Source: an uncultured Methanomassiliicoccaceae archaeon | Lineage (GTDB): Archaea; Thermoplasmatota; Thermoplasmata; Methanomassiliicoccales; Methanomethylophilaceae | Reading direction: 5' to 3' | Length of the DNA: 64,000 nucleotides | Assembly: GCA_905187815.1 (NCBI GenBank) | Contig: CAJJJM010000002.1 | Span: 62,001 to 126,000, forward strand | Shown: positions 17,998-26,569 of the stretch, piece after piece | Numbering within the stretch: position 1 is the stretch's first letter | How the letters are laid out: each line of letters starts with the position of its first letter | Made by a program: the position numbers and the translations under genes | The notes under the pieces: model-generated | What the model saw: only the letters and a program-made list of their open reading frames with translations | The model's database searches: none | Told to the model about the DNA's origin: nothing

Positions 17998-18027
17998 GAT
18001 TTATAGGTATGAGCGCAATCCCTGGAT
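17998..18027 (+). promoter_or_regulatory. TATA promoter of purP
   Basis: TTTATAGG at about 17999-18006 is 26 bases before the purP ATG, giving a leaderless transcript. Confidence 0.55.
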
Positions 18028-19101
18028 ATGGTTCCCAAGAGCAAGATCGAAGAGATTCTGGACGGGTACGACACCAGCGACATCACAATCGCCACGCTGT
18101 GCTCCCACTCGTCCCTGCAGATCTTCCACGGCGCGAGGAAGATGGGCTTCAAGACCCTTGGGCTCACCATAACCCACAGCACGAAGTACTACGACGCGTT
18201 CCCCCTGGCCAAGCCCGACGAGATCCTGAGGTACCAGGACTTCGACGACTTCGACGACCGCACCGGGGAGCTGCTGGACAGGAACGTCATCATCATCCCC
18301 CACGGCTCCTTCGTGGAGTACATGGGGTCCCGCAGGTTCTCCGACATGGAGGTCCCCTCGTACGGCAACCGCGCGGTCCTGAACTGGGAGTCCGACAGGG
18401 ACATGCAGAGGCAGTGGATCACCGGCGCCGGAGTGCCCATGCCCCGTCTCATAACGGACGCCAGGGAGATCGACGAGCCCGTGATGGTCAAGTACCACGG
18501 CGCCAAGGGCGGAAGGGGCTACTTCATCGCCATGGACTACCCCGACTTCAAGATGTCCATCGACCCCACCCAGCCGTACACGATCCAGGAGTACTGCCTC
18601 GGTACCAGGTACTACATGCACTTCTTCTACGACCCGTACAAGACCGACGGGTACAGATGCGAGCAGGGAGGGTCCCTGGAGCTGCTGTCCATGGACAGGC
18701 GCGACGAGTCCAACATCGACGAGATGTACAAGCTCGGATCCATCGAGGAGTCCAAGAGGCACGGCCTGTACCCCTCGTTCGTGGTCACCGGGAACACGCC
18801 GGTGGTCCTGAGGGAGTCGCTGCTGCCGAAGGCGTTCGAGATGGCGGAGAAGATCGTCAACAAGTCCTACGAGCTCTTCGGGGGCATGTGGGGTCCGTTC
18901 TGTCTGGAGACGGTCGTCAACGACAAGCTGCAGTTCAAGGTCTTCGAGATCTCCACCAGGATCGTCGCCGGTACCAACCCGTTCATCTCCGGCTCGCCCT
19001 ATGCGGACCTGATCTACCCGGGTCTGAGCACAGGGGCCAGGATGGCCATGGAGATCAAGGACGCGATCTCGCAGGGTCACTTCAAGGACATCATGTCCTG
19101 A
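18028..19101 (+). CDS. purP: Formate-dependent AICAR formyltransferase PurP
   Basis: 357 residues. Archaeal ATP-grasp enzyme that formylates AICAR to FAICAR with formate and ATP, replacing the folate-dependent step. Family sequence is clear from the N-terminus (ATLCSHSSLQIFHGARKMGF) through the ATP-grasp part (VMVKYHGAKGGRGYF) to FEISTRIVAGTNPF near the end. The window also has purH further down, which supplies the cyclohydrolase and possibly a second transformylase route. Confidence 0.95.
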   Translation: MVPKSKIEEILDGYDTSDITIATLCSHSSLQIFHGARKMGFKTLGLTITHSTKYYDAFPLAKPDEILRYQDFDDFDDRTGELLDRNVIIIPHGSFVEYMGSRRFSDMEVPSYGNRAVLNWESDRDMQRQWITGAGVPMPRLITDAREIDEPVMVKYHGAKGGRGYFIAMDYPDFKMSIDPTQPYTIQEYCLGTRYYMHFFYDPYKTDGYRCEQGGSLELLSMDRRDESNIDEMYKLGSIEESKRHGLYPSFVVTGNTPVVLRESLLPKAFEMAEKIVNKSYELFGGMWGPFCLETVVNDKLQFKVFEISTRIVAGTNPFISGSPYADLIYPGLSTGARMAMEIKDAISQGHFKDIMS

Positions 19102-19193
19102 GCTCCAGAAGGAAATCGTTGGACCAGGGGTCCGGGTTCATCCCCGTCTCTGTTTAACGATCTGAGGAAAAATAGGGATTGTGGACATCGGAC

Positions 19194-20678
19194 ATGCATG
19201 AATATCCTGATGAACAGATATTCACGAAAAGTGAGATCGAGGACATTTTCAACCATGCGGTTGGCAAGACCCTGATGGAGGTCGACAGCAGGAACGTCCT
19301 CGAACGGACCAAAACCCATCCCAAGATCACAGGCATAGCAGGGGACATCATAGAACGCTCTGTCCTTGGATACAGACCCAACAGCAGGAATGCGCCGGAC
19401 ATACTTGTCGATGGCATAGAGACAGAGGTCAAGGTCACAGGGGTGGTGGCGGATCCCGAATCGAAGGGAACGAAAGAGATGTTCATCGCCAAAGAGCCTA
19501 TGACCATCACAGCTGTTTCGATAAAGACGATTGGTTCGCAGGAATTCCTGTCATCTCCATTCTATGAGAAGATCGACCACATGCTGATTGTCTACTACCT
19601 CTATATGTCGAATCCCTCGGGCAAAACACAGGCCGCTGACTATGCGGAGTTCCCCATCAAGGGATACGAACTGCATGAGTTCAGTGAGGATGACATCAGG
19701 AAGATCGAACATGATTGGACGCTGATCCGCGATTTCATCAGGACCATTGACGAGACATATGAGAAACCCGAGATGGAGTACCCTCGGTTGTCATCAGAGC
19801 TCCGCGGATCACTTCTCTGTCTGGATACCGCACCGAAATGGCCGAATCCTCCTCGCTTCAGGTTCAAGAGGGCCTTCGTGACGGACATGGTCAGGCAGCA
19901 TTTCGGCAGGTGTCGCAGTGCAGAGGAGGGCAACCTGAGCGACTTCGAATCTGTTGACGAGTTGGAGGCCTTGTGCCATGCCACCAGTGAAAGGTATCGT
20001 GGTCGGACCATCCGCGAACTGGCCGAAGACTTGGATGTGAGTGTGGCCAGGGCCCGCAAGTCGGTCTCCGAGCAGATTGTGATCAGCATGCTAGGTGGTG
20101 GAACCACCAAGATGAGGAACATAGGAATCCTGGAGAGGTGCAGCATCCTGCCGTTCTCCATAGTGCTCAATCCCGGAGGCGGCCCCACAGAATCCACCAA
20201 ACTCATGGGAATCGACTTCGATGAGTTCCTGGACAAGGGCATCCAGTTCCAGGACTCGGGGATCTTCGATTATTTCGTCAACAACAGCTTCCTTGCCATC
20301 GTCTTCCAGGAAACCGAGAAGGACAATCTGCTCAGCAGTCGTTTCCTTGGATTCAAGAAGATTGTATTCCCCATGTCCTTCATCAAGAAACAGGTGCGCA
20401 GGACATGGAAGGATACGAGACGCATCGTATGGAGTGGACATCTTCGTGAGACCGAGAGGCGCAGGAAGGACGGATCCTTGATAATCAACAAGAACGGAAC
20501 CGTATCGACGACCATCAACCTTCCCAAATCGAGGGACCATCCCGTGTTCATCAGAGGGACGGGCCAGGATTCGAGCCGTAAGACGGAGGAGGTCAACGGG
20601 ATCCGTATGTACAGACAGAACATATGGATCAAAGGGAAGACAATCGTCGAATTCCTGGACTCCATCGAATACCTATGA
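19194..20678 (+). CDS. Sau3AI/MutH-type restriction endonuclease (first, divergent paralogue)
   Basis: 494 residues from the ATG at 19194; TTG 19179 is an alternative. The N-terminal half has the MutH/Sau3AI active-site pattern: NAPDILVDGIETEVKVTG gives the Asp and the E-x-K. The C-terminal half parallels that of the second nuclease (GIFDYFVNNSFLAIVFQ; TWKDTRRIV), matching the two-domain plan of Sau3AI (489 aa), where the second domain binds DNA. Sau3AI cuts GATC; specificity here is inferred. Codon use is weaker than in the flanking core genes. Same R-M cluster as Vsr and the methyltransferase. Confidence 0.8.
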   Translation: MHEYPDEQIFTKSEIEDIFNHAVGKTLMEVDSRNVLERTKTHPKITGIAGDIIERSVLGYRPNSRNAPDILVDGIETEVKVTGVVADPESKGTKEMFIAKEPMTITAVSIKTIGSQEFLSSPFYEKIDHMLIVYYLYMSNPSGKTQAADYAEFPIKGYELHEFSEDDIRKIEHDWTLIRDFIRTIDETYEKPEMEYPRLSSELRGSLLCLDTAPKWPNPPRFRFKRAFVTDMVRQHFGRCRSAEEGNLSDFESVDELEALCHATSERYRGRTIRELAEDLDVSVARARKSVSEQIVISMLGGGTTKMRNIGILERCSILPFSIVLNPGGGPTESTKLMGIDFDEFLDKGIQFQDSGIFDYFVNNSFLAIVFQETEKDNLLSSRFLGFKKIVFPMSFIKKQVRRTWKDTRRIVWSGHLRETERRRKDGSLIINKNGTVSTTINLPKSRDHPVFIRGTGQDSSRKTEEVNGIRMYRQNIWIKGKTIVEFLDSIEYL

Positions 20679-20894
20679 ATGTGTAGCCACCATCAATGAA
20701 GATCGATGTGGACCGTATGGCAGGGGACAGATCTCGGTTGTAATCCGGGATGATTGTATCCGAGTATCATGTTCTGGATAGTTCGAGCATTCTGAGAGGT
20801 GTTTCTCGGCATCCAGAATGGTCCTGCAATGAGAGGAGTCCGACTTCGGAGCCTCTCCGGTAGCTATTTAGCAGCAATATCCGTATATGCGGAT
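20679..20894. promoter_or_regulatory. Intergenic region with an inverted repeat and the promoter of the AspBHI-like gene
   Basis: TTCTGGAT (20772-20779) and ATCCAGAA (20811-20818) are perfect arms 31 bases apart. TATTTA at 20865-20870 lies about 27 bases before the ATG at 20895. No convincing gene is seen in these 216 bases. Confidence 0.45.
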
Positions 20895-22130
20895 ATGGCA
20901 AATACGTTCACCTTCGAGGAGCTCAAGGATGCTCCCTTGATAGTGGATGCCTTATACAAGGGTGGGAACAAGAAGAATATGGGTGACGAGGTCCTGAGCA
21001 ACCTTCTGCCAAGGACCGAGAATAGCGGTGGATTCCGCAAGACATACGTCAAGGGTTCAAAGACCGAGTTTGCCTATCTCACTTTGTACACGACCATGTC
21101 CGAGATTGAATGGCCAGACTATATGAACTATGAGACCGGCATCTTCAGATACTATGGGGACAACAGGCAACCCGGCCATGAGCTCCATGATACGGTGAAG
21201 AAGGGCAATCTGGTCTTACGTAATCTGTATGAATGGCTTAATGATCCCGAACAGGTTAGCAGGATCCCACCCATCCTTATATTCAAGAAAGAGCACGGTC
21301 GTGATGTTAGGTTTCTGGGACTGGCGGTCCCAGGATGCCGGGATTTCACAGAGGACCAGGAGCTTGTCGCATTCTGGAGGACCATGGGTTCTGAGCGTTT
21401 CCAGAACTATGAAGCATACTTTACCGTCCTGGATACCGGGGATGACCCTATCTCCAAGGAATGGCTCGAAGCCCGTGTCAGTGGTGATCCTGACGCGGAT
21501 AGGATGGCCCCAGAGGTATGGTTGAACTTCCACAGGAGAGGGCGCATCGGAATCAGACCGTTGATGGCAAGGAGGATTCAGGAGTGGCCAGGGGTGAAGG
21601 CCCAACTACCCAACGATGATGAAGGCATCGCAATAATCAATGCCATCTTGAAACGGTATGAGGATTTTCCTCAAGGGTTCGAGCATTGTGCGGTGCGCAT
21701 AGTCCAGATGATGGACCCCCATTTCTCGGAGTTTGATGTGACCCGCCCATGGAGAGATGGTGGACGTGATGCCACAGGGCTGTATCGTGCCGGATCCAAC
21801 GAATGTGGGATATCCATGGAATGTTCATTGGAAGCCAAACTGTATGGGTCCAATCAAGGTGTCGGGGTAAGATGGATGTCCCGGTTGATCTCAAGGATCA
21901 AATACAGGCAGTTCGGAATTATGATTACCACCAGCTACATCTCCAAGCAGGCATATGATGAGGTGAAGGAGGACGGTCATCCGATAATCCTGATTACAGG
22001 TCGTGACATAGTCAGGATATTGAGGTCCAAGCATTATTCGTCCGAGAACATCGACATGTGGCTCGACAGCATCAAGGAGGATATCAATCTGGATTCACCG
22101 AATCCCGATGACAATGTCCTGGAATCATAA
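20895..22130 (+). CDS. AspBHI-like restriction endonuclease (SRA-like N-terminus, Mrr-like C-terminus)
   Basis: 411 residues. The N-terminal part (from MANTFTFEELKDAPLIVDA; GGFRK near 55) matches the DNA-reading domain of AspBHI/MspJI-type enzymes. The C-terminal part has a PD-(D/E)XK core: GGRDATG with the Asp, then CSLEAKLY with E-A-K, then ISRIKYRQFGIMITTS. AspBHI enzymes cut DNA carrying 5-methylcytosine. The shorter start is chosen from TATA spacing. It sits beside a cytosine-5 methyltransferase, so it either ignores self-methylation by context or is not modification-dependent. Confidence 0.8.
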   Translation: MANTFTFEELKDAPLIVDALYKGGNKKNMGDEVLSNLLPRTENSGGFRKTYVKGSKTEFAYLTLYTTMSEIEWPDYMNYETGIFRYYGDNRQPGHELHDTVKKGNLVLRNLYEWLNDPEQVSRIPPILIFKKEHGRDVRFLGLAVPGCRDFTEDQELVAFWRTMGSERFQNYEAYFTVLDTGDDPISKEWLEARVSGDPDADRMAPEVWLNFHRRGRIGIRPLMARRIQEWPGVKAQLPNDDEGIAIINAILKRYEDFPQGFEHCAVRIVQMMDPHFSEFDVTRPWRDGGRDATGLYRAGSNECGISMECSLEAKLYGSNQGVGVRWMSRLISRIKYRQFGIMITTSYISKQAYDEVKEDGHPIILITGRDIVRILRSKHYSSENIDMWLDSIKEDINLDSPNPDDNVLES

Positions 22131-22141
22131 TGATTATGATT
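22123..22141. repeat. 19-base palindrome at the 3' end of the AspBHI-like gene
   Basis: AATCATAAT (22123-22131), one central G, then ATTATGATT (22133-22141). Perfect arms that include the gene's TAA stop. It lies 130 bases before vsr, so it could be a regulator site or part of a terminator. Confidence 0.55.
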
Positions 22142-22272
22142 TCGTCCGATTCATTCTCTATGAGATGGAGAGTAGTCGTCTGGTCCTGGTTCGAAGCATC
22201 ATGTATGTCGGGATCAAGATCAATGAATCAGGTCCAATATGCCAGTCGGAGCACATCCGGGAGAGTAGGAAG

Positions 22273-22689
22273 ATGACAGGTCGGAATCCCGAACCTACGA
22301 ACGCGGTGACAAGCAAGGTCATGAAAGCCAACAAGGGGAAGGATACGGGACCGGAGCAGGAGGTCCGCAGGATCCTCCGTGAGATTGGATATCCAGGGTA
22401 TCGTTTGAATTGGAAGAAGGTCCCGGGCAGGCCTGATATCGCATATCCTGGGCGGAAGATTGCCATATTCGTCAACGGTTGCTTCTGGCATCGCTGTCCG
22501 CGTTGCAACCTCCCTCTCCCGAAGACTCATACGGAGTTCTGGCAGGAGAAGTTCGACAGGAATGTGGCGCGTGATATCGAGAAGACGAGGGCTCTGGAGG
22601 CCCTCGGGTGGACGGTCATCACCATATGGGAATGTGAGTTGAAGGATCCGGATGCGGTGAGGGGTCGCCTATCAGCCCTTTTTCCGTGA
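22273..22689 (+). CDS. vsr: Very short patch repair endonuclease (Vsr)
   Basis: 138 residues from the ATG at 22273. Nicks next to T:G mismatches that arise when 5-methylcytosine deaminates. Seen: the KGKDTGPEQEVRR N-terminus, RPDIAYPGRKIAIFVNGCFWH with the catalytic Asp, and the zinc-site residues (CFWHRCPRC, later a Cys-containing WECELKD). Its presence implies that the nearby methyltransferase makes m5C. The C-terminus overlaps the convergent nuclease gene by 18 bases. Confidence 0.93.
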   Translation: MTGRNPEPTNAVTSKVMKANKGKDTGPEQEVRRILREIGYPGYRLNWKKVPGRPDIAYPGRKIAIFVNGCFWHRCPRCNLPLPKTHTEFWQEKFDRNVARDIEKTRALEALGWTVITIWECELKDPDAVRGRLSALFP

Positions 22690-24117
22690 CCTCAATCTGT
22701 TCAGGCCATCTCTGATGACATCCTTCAGGTAGTTGTCGTTGAGCCAGAAGCTCCTTTTGACGTAGTTGCCACCCTGGAACGGATATGTGTCCCTGCTGTT
22801 CCGACCATGTGGTCTCACGTGGGCGATGCGACGATCGCTCGCCCCAATGAAATGGTCGAAATCCATCCTGGAGACCTTCGACCGAGTATCTTCCCAGACC
22901 TTCTGTATGACCCTGAAGTCCTCATCCGGGACGTACCAGAAGAACGCACCCCTGAATGTCAGTTCCTTACGTCCTTCGTTCCTTGGATCCGATGTGTTGA
23001 ACTGGAAAACAGGTATGAGGAACTCATGGTCGATTTGAGAGTAGAAGTCGCTGGTCTCCCAGGTCTGATCCACCAGTTCCTCGTACTTGAATGCAGGGAA
23101 TGACATGCTCTCCTTGGGCTGACCGTTGAGTTTGATCCTGGCGGTCTTGATGATGATACCCGCCTCGTCGAACTCCTTGACGTGTTTCTTGCCGAACACG
23201 TCCAACATGGCTAGGGTCAGGGTGTAGTAGTATTGTTTAGACGACTCGTTCAACTCGATGTCCAGCATCCCCTCAATCTCCAGACAGGTCTTCCCGATGA
23301 ACCTGTCGAAACGGGCCAAGACATACTCCTCGAACGTCTGGTCTTCGGACCAAGTGCCTTTGAAGATGGTGTCGGAATCATCATTCTCGATGAGAGGAGG
23401 CTCCAGGAACGTCTCGTTCACATCCGGATGGGAATGGAACAGTGTCGTCATGAACTGTGCCTTGAACGAGAGAGATCTCTGTTTGGCGGGTCTGTCCGAG
23501 AATGGTTGGGTGCGTTCATCCTTGCCATGGCCGGCACCCTTCGTATTGGCGGCCAGATATCTGGTCTGTCTCTCGGAGAGTAGATCCGCTTCACCACGAA
23601 GTATGTACCCCTCGATGATCTTCCAATCCTCGAGGATTAAACGGAGCTCCTCATCCGTCGGCCTCCAATTTACGACCTTAAGGATGCGGTAAGAACGGAC
23701 GTCCGAATTCTCCCTCCAATGGTAGAATATGATGAGGATGTGTGAGCCCTTGTCGAGGAATATCCTGAATCCCTTCTCTGGCACCTCGTCGTAGTTGATG
23801 ATCCCTAGGACCATCCTCTCCTTGGAGGTCATCTTGTCCCCTTCGCCCTTGATAGGTGCCACCTTCAGTTCCATGCCGACCTTTCTGAAGTCTGGTTCCG
23901 GAAGGCTGTTGTTCGGGATGTGGAAGTAATCCTCCTCAACAATCTGGCCGAATCTGCCCTTGGAGTGTGCATCACCTATGACGATCTCACCTCCACTGGC
24001 CATCTCATCCAAGGTCTTCCCGGTGAGTCTCCCGGCGTAGCGCAGGATGGACTCGAGATCAGAATCATCATATGGCAGCTCTTCGGCTGATGTCTCCTTC
24101 GACCCCCTCTCGGACAT
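22672..24117 (-). CDS. Sau3AI-type restriction endonuclease (second paralogue)
   Basis: 481 residues from the ATG at 24117 (TTG at 24126 also possible). Close to Sau3AI: GRFGQIVEEDYFHIPNN, then LPEPDFRKVGMELKV with the catalytic Asp and E-L-K, then TSKERMVLGIINY. The C-terminal domain carries AHVRPHGRNSRDTYPFQGG and KRSFWLNDNYL, as in the allosteric half of Sau3AI. GATC is the likely target. It is divergent from the methyltransferase with only 78 bases between them, the classic arrangement for balancing nuclease and methylase. Confidence 0.9.
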   Translation of the reverse strand: MSERGSKETSAEELPYDDSDLESILRYAGRLTGKTLDEMASGGEIVIGDAHSKGRFGQIVEEDYFHIPNNSLPEPDFRKVGMELKVAPIKGEGDKMTSKERMVLGIINYDEVPEKGFRIFLDKGSHILIIFYHWRENSDVRSYRILKVVNWRPTDEELRLILEDWKIIEGYILRGEADLLSERQTRYLAANTKGAGHGKDERTQPFSDRPAKQRSLSFKAQFMTTLFHSHPDVNETFLEPPLIENDDSDTIFKGTWSEDQTFEEYVLARFDRFIGKTCLEIEGMLDIELNESSKQYYYTLTLAMLDVFGKKHVKEFDEAGIIIKTARIKLNGQPKESMSFPAFKYEELVDQTWETSDFYSQIDHEFLIPVFQFNTSDPRNEGRKELTFRGAFFWYVPDEDFRVIQKVWEDTRSKVSRMDFDHFIGASDRRIAHVRPHGRNSRDTYPFQGGNYVKRSFWLNDNYLKDVIRDGLNRLRSRKKG

Positions 24118-24195
24118 GGCAATCAAAGGTGTAATGAGTCACTCTAAGATAATTCGATCGGCAGCTTTAATAATCATGAAGATCTCCTCGCATCG
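24118..24195. promoter_or_regulatory. Divergent promoter between the Sau3AI-type nuclease and the methyltransferase
   Basis: TTTAATAA (24166-24173) is about 26 bases before the methyltransferase ATG, giving a leaderless mRNA. A weaker A/T element near 24147-24155 could serve the leftward nuclease. No separate controller (C) gene is visible. Confidence 0.5.
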
Positions 24196-25425
24196 ATGGG
24201 AGACGATATCAGGGTGGTGGAGCTGTTCGCCGGTGTCGGAGGATTCCGCATAGGCCTGGAACGGGCATCTGAAAGATTCGTCACGATGTGGGCCGATCAA
24301 TGGGAGCCGGGTAGGAAGGACCAGTTCGCATTCAGATGCTATGATGCCCATTTCGGTGATTCCGGATCCACCAATGTGAACGAGGATATCGCAAAGGTCT
24401 GGGAAGAGGTCCCAGAGCACGATCTGCTCGTCGGCGGGTTCCCCTGTCAGGATTATTCCGTCGCAGCCACACAGGCCAAGGGTATCGAGGGGAAGAAGGG
24501 TGTCCTTTGGTGGAACATCTTCGATATAATCAAGCTCAGGTCTCCGAGGTTTGTCCTCCTGGAGAATGTGGACAGACTTGTCAGATCACCGGCGAGTCAG
24601 AGGGGGCGCGACTTCGGTATCATCCTCCGCTGCCTAGCGGATGAGGGGTACTGTGTGGAGTGGCGTGTGATCAATGCCGCCGAGTATGGTCTGCAGCAGA
24701 GGCGTCGTCGCACGTTCATATTCGCTTGCAAATCCACGGAGCCCTTCGCGGAGACATACAGGGGCCATGACTGGAGGGGAATCATCGAGAGGACTGGCTT
24801 CTTCGCCGAGCCGTTCCCTGTCGATCCTCCGAAGGATGCCAAGAAGGTCGGCGAGTTTTCCATCGATGATTCCCAGTATCCATCGCTTGTGGACATCTCG
24901 AACGGGTTCGAGGAGGACTTCTATCATGCAGGGGTCATGGCGGATTACATGGTCTATACGATGGATGTCGAGCCGGTGGCTCCGGATGTCACGATCAATC
25001 TCAGGGATATCCTCCAGAGGGATGTGGATGAGCGGTACTATAAGATCGACATCGCGAAGTGGGAGTACATGAAGGGGGCGAAGAGGGAGCTTCGTACCAG
25101 GAAGGATGGGTCGACCTATCATTACACCGAAGGGGCGATCCCGTTCCCCGATATCCTGGATCGTCCTGGACGTACGATGCTGACCAGTGAGGGGTCAGTG
25201 AACCGTTCCAGTCACATCATCGAGGATCCACAGACTGGTAGGTTGAGGATCCTGACACCGATGGAATGTGAGCGTCTTAACGGATTCCCAGATAATTGGA
25301 CAGATACGGGAATGTCCGAACGTCAGAGATACTTCACAATGGGAAATGCACTTGTGGTCCCCTTGATCGAAAGAATGGGAAGAAGGCTACTGAAGACGAT
25401 GGATCATTCAAGAGAAAGTAGTTAA
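24196..25425 (+). CDS. DNA (cytosine-5-)-methyltransferase
   Basis: 409 residues. C5 methylase motifs in order: motif I VVELFAGVGGFRIGLE (about 7-22), motif IV GGFPCQDYS with catalytic Cys (near 80), motif VI LLENVDR (near 120), motif VIII QQRRRRTFIFA (near 165), target-recognition region (about 200-340), motif IX-X MECERLNGFPDNWTD and GNALVVPLI. The block AKGIEGKKGVLWW resembles M.Sau3AI, so it probably makes GATm5C and protects the host from the adjacent nucleases. Confidence 0.93.
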   Translation: MGDDIRVVELFAGVGGFRIGLERASERFVTMWADQWEPGRKDQFAFRCYDAHFGDSGSTNVNEDIAKVWEEVPEHDLLVGGFPCQDYSVAATQAKGIEGKKGVLWWNIFDIIKLRSPRFVLLENVDRLVRSPASQRGRDFGIILRCLADEGYCVEWRVINAAEYGLQQRRRRTFIFACKSTEPFAETYRGHDWRGIIERTGFFAEPFPVDPPKDAKKVGEFSIDDSQYPSLVDISNGFEEDFYHAGVMADYMVYTMDVEPVAPDVTINLRDILQRDVDERYYKIDIAKWEYMKGAKRELRTRKDGSTYHYTEGAIPFPDILDRPGRTMLTSEGSVNRSSHIIEDPQTGRLRILTPMECERLNGFPDNWTDTGMSERQRYFTMGNALVVPLIERMGRRLLKTMDHSRESS

Positions 25426-25454
25426 AAGGGTTCTTGGTGAGATTGCATCTTCGA

Positions 25455-25503
25455 TTTGTAAATTCGACGTTCAAACTCGTTTTTCGAGCGCCGAATTTAC
25501 AAA
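25455..25503 (+). terminator. Large nested hairpin after the methyltransferase gene
   Basis: TTTGTAAATTCG (25455-25466) and CGAATTTACAAA (25492-25503) are perfect 12-base arms. Inside the 25-base loop, CTCG and CGAG (25476-25488) form a second stem around TTTTT. It starts 30 bases after the methyltransferase stop. It may be a terminator, a small structured RNA, or a junction of two joined DNA segments, since base composition becomes more AT-rich just beyond it. Confidence 0.55.
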
Positions 25504-25668
25504 GACATTTTCGAGCAGGAGAAGTTCGATTTTGAATGTTAGATGCTGTCGAGATAACTCAGGATGGACTCATCGAAAGGGTGCATATACTTCCACAGAA
25601 GAGAGATCATCTAAGTATTCTGAACAAAGTTAATAGGAAAACTAATCGAAACTCGGGTCGTGGTTCAA

Positions 25669-26478
25669 ATGTCAATAAAGATCTCGGAGCATATCCAAAA
25701 TGGAGAAATCCTCTACAAAGAAACAATCAATGAAATCAAGAGGATGATGGATGGAAAACCATATTACGATTGTTACAACGTCGAAAACCAGATTTCCATA
25801 GGGAACTTGCACTCCAAGTTTAGAGCTTGGGCTAGAGTATCTATGGATATATTCAAAGAAAAATGCAACAAGGATGAGTTGGATGAACTATGCTATGAAT
25901 ATGAAAGAGTGTTGTTTGCACTGAGCTCGGATTATAATAACGATGATCCTAATCGTGAATATGATGGCCCCATTCTTCCTCTTGTTATTAACGGGTTCTC
26001 GGCATTAATTGGAGAACTCAAAGGGATAAAAGAATCCGCTCTTGTTCTGAACAAAAGCGGAAACAGGGTGTTCATCGTTCATGGACGGGATGATGACCTT
26101 CGCGATTCAGTTAGGGATTACGTGGAAGCAATGGGATTGGAACCGGTTGTTCTCAAGGATGAGGTCAATGAGGGCAGGGTACTCTTTGAAAAGTTCATCG
26201 ACGAATCTAACGATGCAGGCTTCGCAATCATTTTGATGACTGCTGATGACTACGGAGGACTAAATGGTTCTAAGCCCAGTCCTCGCGCGAGACAGAATGT
26301 GGTATTTGAGTACGGATACTTCGTTGGAAAGTTGGGAAGGAAGAATGTCTGCGTCATTATGGATTCAGGGGTGGATTGTCCTACAGATCTTTCAGGTGTT
26401 GTCAGAATCGATTCTTCGGATTGGAAATCCGATTTGCGCAGAGAACTCAGAAACTGGAACGAAAACAGACTTATTTGA
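25669..26478 (+). CDS. TIR-like (CAP12/Pycsar-type) nucleotide-binding effector protein
   Basis: 269 residues from the ATG at 25669; GTG 25660 is possible. The N-terminal ~115 residues are helical and unassigned. The C-terminal part (about 130-265) matches the predicted TIR domain of CAP12/Pycsar effectors: RVFIVHGRDDDLRDSV, GLEPVVLKDEVNEGR, FAIILMTADDYGG, RARQNVVFEYGYFVGKLGR. The Glu in FEYGYF is the expected NAD-cleaving residue. Such domains deplete NAD during phage infection. Strongly AT-rich compared with core genes. The nearest partner is the GHKL ATPase gene downstream. Confidence 0.85.
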   Translation: MSIKISEHIQNGEILYKETINEIKRMMDGKPYYDCYNVENQISIGNLHSKFRAWARVSMDIFKEKCNKDELDELCYEYERVLFALSSDYNNDDPNREYDGPILPLVINGFSALIGELKGIKESALVLNKSGNRVFIVHGRDDDLRDSVRDYVEAMGLEPVVLKDEVNEGRVLFEKFIDESNDAGFAIILMTADDYGGLNGSKPSPRARQNVVFEYGYFVGKLGRKNVCVIMDSGVDCPTDLSGVVRIDSSDWKSDLRRELRNWNENRLI

Positions 26479-26512
26479 TAGAACTAACGAAAGAAATCCA
26501 GATAATTCGATA

Positions 26513-26539
26513 ATGATTCAAGAACATGATTCTTTATAT
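26513..26539 (+). promoter_or_regulatory. Promoter of the GHKL ATPase gene with a direct repeat
   Basis: ATGATTC occurs at 26513-26519 and 26526-26532 (13-base period), directly in front of TTTATAT (26532-26538). GGTGTGA at 26562-26568 precedes the ATG at 26570. The gene therefore has its own promoter in addition to any read-through from the TIR gene. Confidence 0.45.
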
Positions 26540-26569
26540 TTGGTGATTACAACAGCATAATGGTGTGAT

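Noticed and set aside
19179..19193. TTG start for the first Sau3AI-type nuclease
   Set aside because: An ATG five codons downstream is at a reasonable distance from the A/T-rich promoter element and loses no conserved residues; TTG remains possible.
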